From an uncultured Eubacteriales bacterium (GTDB lineage: Bacteria; Bacillota; Clostridia; Lachnospirales; Lachnospiraceae): a stretch of 6,526 bases of DNA. This document shows positions 1 to 5,075 of this stretch, in pieces (the first letter of the stretch is position 1; each line of letters starts with the position of its first letter). A program made the position numbers and the translations under genes. The stretch spans positions 1-6,526 of the forward strand of contig UQVN01000198.1 of NCBI GenBank assembly GCA_900544525.1, read 5' to 3'. Below the pieces are notes generated by a model, which did not search any database, was not told the DNA's origin, and saw nothing but the letters and a program-made list of their open reading frames with translations.

Positions 1-205
1 AGCATTAGAAGAACCTTATATAAAAGAACCAGCAGAAGAAGATTTTGGACCATATAAAGTTCCAGAAGACAGTTATTTTATGATGGGAGATAATCGGAAT
101 AATTCTCTGGATTCCCGTTATTGGGAAAATACTTATGTGAAAAAAGATAAAATTTTAGGAAAGGCTTTTTTACGTTATTATCCAAATTTTAAAAAATTTT
201 CTTAG
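1..205 (+). CDS. lepB: Signal peptidase I, first tandem copy (3' end only)
   Basis: Partial gene running in from the left edge. Reading from base 2 gives 67 residues and a TAG stop at 203-205. Seen: the segment contains the signal peptidase I box E motif GDNRNNSLDSRYW, followed by a C-terminal tail ending in YYPNFKKFS. Established: type I signal peptidases are membrane-anchored Ser/Lys proteases that cut signal peptides from exported proteins on the outer face of the membrane, and box E helps shape the active site. The catalytic Ser and Lys would be upstream, outside the window. The stretch aligns without gaps to the end of the next gene (offset 617), with 17 differing bases by hand count. 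This copy has the more canonical box E of the pair. The stop is about 70 bases before the next copy's open frame closes in. The identification is firm; whether the full copy is intact cannot be seen. Confidence 0.9.
   Translation, partial: ALEEPYIKEPAEEDFGPYKVPEDSYFMMGDNRNNSLDSRYWENTYVKKDKILGKAFLRYYPNFKKFS
1..205 (+). repeat. Direct repeat, left unit (shared with 618-822)
   Basis: The whole 205 bases match 618-822 without gaps. I count 17 differences (about 92% identity), 14 of them within 56-121. Bases 1-55 and 123-161 are identical in the two units. Similarity ends just after the stop codons, so the repeat is the coding sequence of a tandem gene duplication, not a mobile element. Confidence 0.85.
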
Positions 206-214
206 TTTTAAGAG

Positions 215-242
215 TTTATCAATTCGTTAGTAAGAGTATAAA
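215..242 (+). promoter_or_regulatory. Weak candidate promoter for the second signal peptidase
   Basis: TATAAA at 237-242 resembles a -10 box, and TTTATC at 215-220 could be a poor -35 box (3 of 6 consensus positions), with a 16-base spacer. It sits in the short gap between the two peptidase genes, about 20 bases ahead of the ribosome binding site. AT-rich DNA gives many such matches by chance, and read-through from the first copy is equally possible. Confidence 0.25.
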
Positions 243-260
243 ACAATAGAGTATCAGAAA

Positions 261-342
261 GAAGGGGGAGTGCGTTATAAAAGGAATAAGGGAAAAGGAA
301 GAGAAAAATAATTCAATTAAAAAAGAGATTATTAGTTGGATA
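261..342 (+). other. Probable lost 5' coding part of the second signal peptidase gene, with its ribosome binding site
   Basis: A strong Shine-Dalgarno-like run, aaggggga, lies at 262-269. Eight bases after its last G comes ATA at 277, which is in frame with the peptidase and would give a basic N-terminus rich in Lys and Glu leading into the membrane helix. A GTG at 270 is closer to the site than is usual. It reads MRYKRNKGKGREK and then hits TAA at 309, unless one A is dropped from the A5 run at 304-308, which would join it to NNSIKKEIISW in the peptidase frame. Both readings imply that translation of this gene once began here. Whether the cause is an ATG-to-ATA change, a one-base insertion, a sequencing error or genuine ATA initiation is open. 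Confidence 0.5.
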
Positions 343-822
343 GTGACAATTATATTCGCTCTAGGTCTTGGATTATTTATTAGTAAAGGATTAATTGTTA
401 ATGCTGAAATTCCATCAGAATCAATGGAAAATACGATTATGACACATGATCGCCTAATCGCTCTTCGAACTGCTTATTGGTTTTCAGAACCAAAAAGAGG
501 AGATATTGTTGTTTTTCATTATCCAGATAATGAAGAAGAGCTTTATATAAAAAGAGTGATTGGAACACCTGGAGATACCGTAGAAGGAAAAGATGGTATT
601 GTCTATGTAAATGGAGAAGCATTAGAAGAACCTTATATAAAAGAACCAGCAGAAGAAGATTTTGGACCATATCAAGTTCCAAAAGAAAGTTATTTTATGC
701 TAGGAGATAATCGAAATCATTCTGGAGATTCTAGAGATTGGGAAAATACTTATGTGAAAAAGGATAAAATTTTAGGAAAAGCTTTTTTACGTTATTATCC
801 AAATTTTAAGAAATTTTCTTAG
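343..822 (+). CDS. lepB: Signal peptidase I, second tandem copy; start region irregular
   Basis: Membrane-bound Ser/Lys protease that removes signal peptides from secreted proteins. Numbered from the GTG at 343 (159 residues), it shows a hydrophobic anchor at about 2-19, box B IPSESMENTI with nucleophile Ser27, box D YIKRVIGTPGD with general base Lys70, and box E GDNRNHSGDSR at 121-131. All catalytic parts are therefore present, and the length after the anchor fits the short Gram-positive form. GTG 343 is the first conventional in-frame start, but it is a poor one. It has no ribosome binding site, and it cuts the anchor short, because the same frame upstream encodes NNSIKKEIISWI, the usual basic cytoplasmic end plus the first turns of the helix. 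True initiation is probably near 277 (ATA) or 270 (GTG, needing a one-base shift). Box E differs from the first copy at N/H, L/G and Y/D. It may be functional at reduced level or a decaying paralog; I cannot decide which. Confidence 0.8.
   Translation: MTIIFALGLGLFISKGLIVNAEIPSESMENTIMTHDRLIALRTAYWFSEPKRGDIVVFHYPDNEEELYIKRVIGTPGDTVEGKDGIVYVNGEALEEPYIKEPAEEDFGPYQVPKESYFMLGDNRNHSGDSRDWENTYVKKDKILGKAFLRYYPNFKKFS
618..822 (+). repeat. Direct repeat, right unit (shared with 1-205)
   Basis: Second unit of the tandem signal peptidase duplication. How far the repeat extends to the left of the first unit cannot be seen because the window begins there, so the 205 bases are a minimum length. Confidence 0.85.
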
Positions 823-828
823 TTTGAA

Positions 829-889
829 AGCCTTTTGCGCTTAGAGCCGAGTATTTTAAAATTAAAATTTTCATTTCTCTACAAAGGCT
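829..889 (+). promoter_or_regulatory. Possible stem-loop in the leader of the cardiolipin synthase gene
   Basis: AGCCTTT (829-835) is complementary to AAAGGCT (883-889). Inside it, TAGAG (842-846) pairs with CTCTA (877-881), and AAAAT (858-862) with ATTTT (867-871). The outer stem ends about eight bases before the ribosome binding site of the next gene. CCTTTT at 831-836 could alternatively pair with AAAAGG at 895-900, part of that binding site. No T-run follows the structure, so it is not a standard terminator of the peptidase gene. The pairing is visible; any regulatory role is inference. Confidence 0.3.
835..862 (+). promoter_or_regulatory. Weak candidate promoter for the cardiolipin synthase gene
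   Basis: TAAAAT at 857-862 matches five of six -10 positions, and TTGCGC at 835-840 matches three of six -35 positions, with a 16-base spacer. It would start transcription around 869, giving a leader of about 40 bases. If this promoter is the one used, the full stem-loop at 829-889 would not be present in the transcript. Confidence 0.3.
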
Positions 890-896
890 GAAGTAA

Positions 897-902
897 AAGG
901 AG
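897..902 (+). promoter_or_regulatory. Ribosome binding site deciding the cardiolipin synthase start
   Basis: AAGGAG at 897-902 lies eight bases before ATG 911. It also overlaps an in-frame GTG at 902, which therefore cannot be served by it. This makes ATG 911 the preferred start over GTG 902. Confidence 0.7.
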
Positions 903-910
903 TGAGGCAG

Positions 911-2485
911 ATGAATGTAAAAGCACATAAGAAAAAAGTGAAGCGAAAGTTAAAAGGCTTAACAAAAATTTTGTTTAGTCGAATAGCCATCATTGTACTT
1001 TTGGTAATTTTACAAATTGGTTTAATTATTGCAGCTTTCGACTGGCTGAGGGAACGATCGGTTTATTTTTATGGCTTCTTTTTAGTCGTGACAGTATTAA
1101 CTGTCATTGCAATTATTAATGAAAGAAGCAATCCAATGATAAAATTAGCTTGGATCGTTCCTGTATTAGTTTTTCCAGTAGGAGGGGTATTGTTTTACTT
1201 GTTTATGCAGACACAGCTTGCACCAAAGATGATAGCCTATCGTTTACGAGAATTATTGCACAAGACAGAACCTTATTTACAACAAGATGAGCAAACATTT
1301 TTAGAGGTGAAAGAAAAAGATATTCAGATTTCAAATCTTGCCTATTATGTTGGGAAAAAAGGTGGTTATCCTATTTATAAAAATAGTTCTGTGACTTATT
1401 TTCCGATCGGAGAGAAGAAATTCGAAGAATTGATTAACCAGTTACGACAAGCAAAGCATTTTATTTTTATGGAATATTTCATTGTGGAAGAAGGATATAT
1501 GTGGAATACGATTCTGGATATTTTGATTGAAAAAGCCTCAAAAGGTGTTGAAGTTCGTTTCATGTATGATGGAATGTGTTCGGTTACGATGCTCCCTTAT
1601 AATTATCCAAAAACATTACAAGAGTTTGGAATTAAAAGTAAGATTTTTTCACCAATTCGCCCTGTACTTTCAAGTCATCAAAACAATCGCGATCATCGAA
1701 AGATAGTTGTAATAGATGGTAAAGTTGCTTTTACAGGAGGTGTCAATTTAGCCGATGAATATATTAATAAAAAGGTTCGTTTCGGCCACTGGAAAGATAA
1801 TGCGATCATGATAAAAGGAGAAGCCGTACGTTCCTTTCTCATAATGTTTCTTCAAATGTGGAATATTACAGAAAAAAAAGAGGAGGATTATGAGAAGTAT
1901 TTATGCTATGTGGATCAAGAAGAGACGATAGTTGATGATGGGTTTGTTATGCCATATGGCGATAGTCCTTTTGATGAAGAAAACGTTGGCGAAGAAGTTT
2001 ATATGAATATGATCTATCGGGCGAAACATTATGTGCATATTATGACCCCGTATTTAATTCTTGATAATGAAATGCTTCGGGCTCTAATTTTCTCAGCAAA
2101 AAGTGGTGTTGATGTAAAAATTATTATGCCTCATATTCCAGATAAGTGGTATGCATTTGTGTTGGCGAAAACTTATTATGGAGAGTTAATTGATGCAGGC
2201 GTAAAAATTTATGAATACACCCCAGGTTTTGTTCATGCAAAAACTTTTATTGTCGATGGAGAGGAAGCAGTTGTTGGAACGATTAACTTAGATTTCAGAA
2301 GCCTTTATTTACATTTTGAAGATGCCACTTATCTATATCAAAATAGTGAGATCGATAAAATTGAAGAAGACTATGAAAATACGTTAAAAAAATGTATGCT
2401 AATTACAAAGGAAATGTGTAAGAGATTGGCATTAAAAGAACGAGTAGCAGGAAGAATTTTAAGGCTTTTTGCACCGCTTATGTAA
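911..2485 (+). CDS. cls: Cardiolipin synthase (phospholipase D family, two HKD motifs)
   Basis: Integral membrane enzyme expected to condense two phosphatidylglycerol molecules into cardiolipin plus glycerol. The 524-residue product starts with a strongly basic segment (KAHKKKVKRKLKG), then three hydrophobic segments at about 22-44, 52-70 and 79-98, as in bacterial cardiolipin synthases with the N-terminal PLD-nuclease membrane domain. The two catalytic phospholipase D motifs follow: HRKIVVID at 262-269 within a DHRK...FTGG context, and HAKTFIVD at 442-449 followed by GTINLD. His262/Lys264 and His442/Lys444 are the expected catalytic pairs, both intact. Length is slightly above the usual 480-510. 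The gene lies 88 bases after the signal peptidase stop on the same strand, so co-transcription is possible. A long inverted repeat with a T-run follows its end. Family assignment is secure; phosphatidylglycerol as donor is inferred from the family, since PLD-fold synthases can vary in substrate. Confidence 0.95.
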   Translation: MNVKAHKKKVKRKLKGLTKILFSRIAIIVLLVILQIGLIIAAFDWLRERSVYFYGFFLVVTVLTVIAIINERSNPMIKLAWIVPVLVFPVGGVLFYLFMQTQLAPKMIAYRLRELLHKTEPYLQQDEQTFLEVKEKDIQISNLAYYVGKKGGYPIYKNSSVTYFPIGEKKFEELINQLRQAKHFIFMEYFIVEEGYMWNTILDILIEKASKGVEVRFMYDGMCSVTMLPYNYPKTLQEFGIKSKIFSPIRPVLSSHQNNRDHRKIVVIDGKVAFTGGVNLADEYINKKVRFGHWKDNAIMIKGEAVRSFLIMFLQMWNITEKKEEDYEKYLCYVDQEETIVDDGFVMPYGDSPFDEENVGEEVYMNMIYRAKHYVHIMTPYLILDNEMLRALIFSAKSGVDVKIIMPHIPDKWYAFVLAKTYYGELIDAGVKIYEYTPGFVHAKTFIVDGEEAVVGTINLDFRSLYLHFEDATYLYQNSEIDKIEEDYENTLKKCMLITKEMCKRLALKERVAGRILRLFAPLM

Positions 2486-2813
2486 TGCTAAATATGTTTG
2501 TAGTTTAAAAAATTGAATATCATAGACAAAAGAATGCTGTCACAAAATATAAAATTTCAATGAGATAAGAAATAGTAAAGAAAGTTGATACTAATATCTT
2601 GGAGAAATCATTTATTTTGTAACAGCTCTTTTTTTTACTAGAGGAAATTCTTCTAAAAGCACACCTCTTTATGGTTGTATCATAGAAGTTTGGGAGAAGC
2701 TTTTAATAAATAGTGGATATGTTTTTATTTCATAGGAAACACTTTGTTCTGGATTTTCTTTTATAAATTCATTACTATGGAAGAAGGAGATTTTTAATAA
2801 AAAAAGGTAGTGG
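2486..2813. other. Intergenic stretch between cls and the serine hydrolase
   Basis: About 330 bases with no supported gene. The left part holds the inverted repeat with T-run. The remainder (2637-2813) is AT-rich. It contains a weak five-base pairing (AGAGG 2640-2644 with CCTCT 2664-2668) and a well-formed ribosome binding site, AAGGAG at 2784-2789, that has no ordinary start codon at the right distance. I found no promoter with both boxes at acceptable spacing, although one for the downstream gene must presumably exist here. Confidence 0.6.
2536..2636 (+). terminator. Long-looped inverted repeat followed by T8: probable terminator after cls
   Basis: GCTGTCACAAAATA (2536-2549) pairs with TATTTTGTAACAGC (2613-2626) over 14 positions with one C-A mismatch, and eight Ts follow at 2629-2636. 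Upstream As (2528-2531) could pair with part of the T-run, as in bidirectional terminators. The 63-base loop is far longer than usual but holds smaller hairpins, ATTTC/GAAAT and GATA/TATC. Placement 50 bases after the cls stop suits a terminator. The inverted termini would also fit a short non-autonomous transposon relic. Confidence 0.5.
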
Positions 2814-2814
2814 A

Positions 2815-2820
2815 AAGGGG
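2815..2820 (+). promoter_or_regulatory. Ribosome binding site deciding the hydrolase start
   Basis: AAGGGG at 2815-2820 lies seven bases before ATG 2828. The alternative in-frame GTG at 2810 overlaps nothing usable, since AAGGAG at 2784-2789 is 20 bases away from it. ATG 2828 is therefore preferred. Confidence 0.55.
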
Positions 2821-2827
2821 CAAGGAG

Positions 2828-4933
2828 ATGGAATTGAAGACACAGTTAAAGACGGCGGAATTACTGATGCAATTATTAAAAGGAGAAGAAAAAGAGATTC
2901 ATGTTTTAAAAGGACGAGAAGAAAAGCAATTGCAGGGTAAAAAAGAGAAGAATGTATTATTTGAAAGAACAAATCCAGAAAATGTGGGAGTTTCTTCTAA
3001 AGAACTTTTATATTTTCTAAAAGATATGGCAGAAAATATAGAAGCTGGCCTTCATGAAATTATGGTTTTAGTGGATGGAAAAGTGATATTAGAAACGGCT
3101 TTTTCTCCTTATCGAAAAGAAGATTGGCATATTTCCCATTCTCTTTGTAAAAGTATTACGAATCTTGCGATCGGATTGCTCTTTACTGAGGGGCAGATTA
3201 AATTAGATGAGAAGATTGCAAGTATTTTTAGTGAGAGAAAGATAGTATTTCGAGGGAAAATGAAGAGAGTCACCGTGGAACATTTACTTACAATGAGTTC
3301 TGGAATCTCATTTAATGAGGCAAGTTCTTTGTTTGAAGAAGACTGGGTAAAAGGATGCTTATCTTCTGGAGTTTTATTTGAGCCAGGAACAAAATTTTTT
3401 TATAATAGTTTAAATTCTTATTTATTATCAGCCATTGTTGTAGAAAAAACAGGAAAAGGATTAGTGGATTATTTAGAAGAAAAGTTGTTTCAAAAAATGG
3501 ACATTGTAAATATTTTTTGGGAGAAGTGTCCAAAGGGAATCGAAAAAGGCGGTTGGGGACTTAGTTTAACGACAGAAGATGTAGCAAAAATTGGAGCTCT
3601 TTATTTGCAAAAAGGGATGTGGAACGGAGAACAATTGATAGCAAAAAGTTATATGGAACGGTCGGTACAAAAACAGATTGAAACGCCAAAATCGATTAGT
3701 GAATATGGATATGGCTATCATGTTTGGATGACTTCTGCAAAGGGAGGTTATCAGTTTAATGGAATGTTTGGACAAAATGTTTTTTTATTTCCAGATACAA
3801 AATCGATAGTGATTACGATGGCTGGTAGTCCGAATTTTTTTCCAAAAAGCTATTTATTTGATATTGTTATGCATTATTTTGGGGAGAAACGAGTATTTTT
3901 ATCAAATGAGCAAAAAGAAGAAACTTTTTTTGAGCAAAGAAGTCAGTATTATCAACAATGTTTAGAGCAGTATAAACAAAAGTGTTTTTATAGATATAAG
4001 CCGACGTTTTTAGAACAATTTTATGAAGAACCTAATTGGGAGGAAAGGAAAGAGGTTGGTTTAAATAAAAGCGAAGAAAATTTAAAAGAAAGAAAGGAAT
4101 ATCGATGGAAAGAGACGATTGATAGGATTTTTCATAAAAGAAAGAAGGAAAAGCAAAAAGAGGAGATATCGGAAGTAGTAGAAAATGTCTCTATGAAAAT
4201 TCAGGAGGAAAAAGAAGAACAGACAAAAGATTTTATGGGAAATATAGGAAAAATAGAGGACGTACTTGGAAAAAAATATAAAACAGCGCAGGCCATTGGA
4301 GGAATTCTCCCATTATTTTTACAAGTGATGCATGGCACATATTCAAAAGGGATTACGCAATTTGAACTTCAAAGAAGAAATGGGGAAGAAAAAGAAATTA
4401 TTTTGATTGTAGAAGAAGACGAAAAAAGGCAAGAAATTTGTATTGGATTTTCAAAGCCTTGTTATGGAATTTATGAGATCGAGGAAGAACAATATGTAAT
4501 TGGGGTTTTTGGGACATGGTGTAACAATGAAGATGAACTTCTAGTATTAAAAGTGACTATTTGTTTTATAGAAACGAGCCATACAAGGGTTTTATATTTT
4601 TATTTTTCGGATGAAATACAACGAGGAGAATTTTTTTCTGATAAAGAAAAGAAAGGAGAAGAATCACAGCAATATCTTGATAATTATGATAAGATTCAAA
4701 AGGGTGGGATTTTACGCTGTAGAGAAGAACCAGAATTAGAAAAATTATTAGACCAAATTACGCTTTTTCAGGAGGGGGAACAAAAAGATAAAGCATTAAT
4801 GATTGCCAATACCATTCGTGACTTAGATTATGCAAATTATCGTTTAAAAAAAATAATGGAGCCGAAAACAGAATTTTTTATGATTTCAGAAAAAGAAGGG
4901 CATGTAGAAAAATTCACAAAGATCATTTCATAA
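2828..4933 (+). CDS. Serine hydrolase, beta-lactamase/PBP-like fold, with extra C-terminal domain
   Basis: A 701-residue protein with an N-terminal charged segment (1-45), a serine hydrolase domain (about 45-355), a very charged Lys/Glu linker (about 400-470) and a C-terminal domain (about 471-701). The hydrolase domain shows the SxxK motif as SLCK (Ser105, Lys108) and LLTMSSG at 153-159. FEPGTKFFYNS at 184-194 carries the Tyr192 motif (YNS in place of the Y-x-N of class C beta-lactamases). GMFGQ at 312-316 takes the place of the KTG box. These are marks of the broad COG1680/Beta-lactamase (PF00144) esterase and peptidase group. The C-terminal domain contains ILPLFLQVMHGTYSKG (493-508), a pattern I associate with C-terminal parts of related Clostridia hydrolases. 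No signal peptide or membrane helix is seen, so a cytoplasmic location is inferred. The substrate is unknown; an esterase or amide hydrolase is as likely as a peptidase, and a resistance role is not supported. It faces the downstream regulator convergently. Confidence 0.85.
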   Translation: MELKTQLKTAELLMQLLKGEEKEIHVLKGREEKQLQGKKEKNVLFERTNPENVGVSSKELLYFLKDMAENIEAGLHEIMVLVDGKVILETAFSPYRKEDWHISHSLCKSITNLAIGLLFTEGQIKLDEKIASIFSERKIVFRGKMKRVTVEHLLTMSSGISFNEASSLFEEDWVKGCLSSGVLFEPGTKFFYNSLNSYLLSAIVVEKTGKGLVDYLEEKLFQKMDIVNIFWEKCPKGIEKGGWGLSLTTEDVAKIGALYLQKGMWNGEQLIAKSYMERSVQKQIETPKSISEYGYGYHVWMTSAKGGYQFNGMFGQNVFLFPDTKSIVITMAGSPNFFPKSYLFDIVMHYFGEKRVFLSNEQKEETFFEQRSQYYQQCLEQYKQKCFYRYKPTFLEQFYEEPNWEERKEVGLNKSEENLKERKEYRWKETIDRIFHKRKKEKQKEEISEVVENVSMKIQEEKEEQTKDFMGNIGKIEDVLGKKYKTAQAIGGILPLFLQVMHGTYSKGITQFELQRRNGEEKEIILIVEEDEKRQEICIGFSKPCYGIYEIEEEQYVIGVFGTWCNNEDELLVLKVTICFIETSHTRVLYFYFSDEIQRGEFFSDKEKKGEESQQYLDNYDKIQKGGILRCREEPELEKLLDQITLFQEGEQKDKALMIANTIRDLDYANYRLKKIMEPKTEFFMISEKEGHVEKFTKIIS

Positions 4934-5075
4934 ATGTGTTATAAAAGAATTGGTTTATAAAGCAAAGTGTGCATTGGGAAAAGTAGCTAAGTGTTATAAA
5001 AAAGATACAATGCACACTTTATGTAAAACAAAAGAGATAAAAGTTTTATACAAAGAAGAGAAGGAATATTAAAAA
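4934..5075. other. Convergent intergenic junction
   Basis: 142 bases between the stops of two converging genes. It holds the 13-bp inverted repeat listed separately and two copies of GTGTTATAAAA, at 4936-4946 and 4991-5001, 55 bases apart; the second lies in the loop of the inverted repeat. No gene is seen. Confidence 0.6.
4964..5020. terminator. Perfect 13-bp inverted repeat, candidate bidirectional terminator
   Basis: AAAGTGTGCATTG (4964-4976) and CAATGCACACTTT (5008-5020) are exact reverse complements, with a 31-base loop. The position between convergent stops suits termination from both sides. The sequences after the stem are only moderately T-rich (CTTTATGT on plus, CTTTGCTTTATA on minus), so it lacks the clean T-run of a strong intrinsic terminator. 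A protein binding site is an alternative, although convergent gene ends are an unusual place for an operator. Confidence 0.45.

Noticed and set aside
437..682. Minus-strand open frame of 81 codons
   Set aside because: It lies wholly inside the signal peptidase gene on the other strand; the low-complexity Leu-rich product is a shadow of Glu/Lys-rich coding.
2719..2766. Possible 15-residue peptide starting MFLFHRKHF
   Set aside because: It has no ribosome binding site at the right distance, and very short open frames are expected by chance in this AT-rich DNA.
2775..3775. Three minus-strand open frames (2775-2972, 3312-3533, 3566-3775)
   Set aside because: They are antisense to the serine hydrolase or its leader, with no ribosome binding sites or recognisable domains.
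4333..4350. TGGCAC resembling the -24 element of a sigma-54 promoter
   Set aside because: It is inside the hydrolase coding sequence, with no TTGC-type -12 element at the required spacing.
2828..4933. Beta-lactamase conferring antibiotic resistance
   Set aside because: There is no signal peptide, no KTG box and no Y-x-N motif; only the general fold family is supported.
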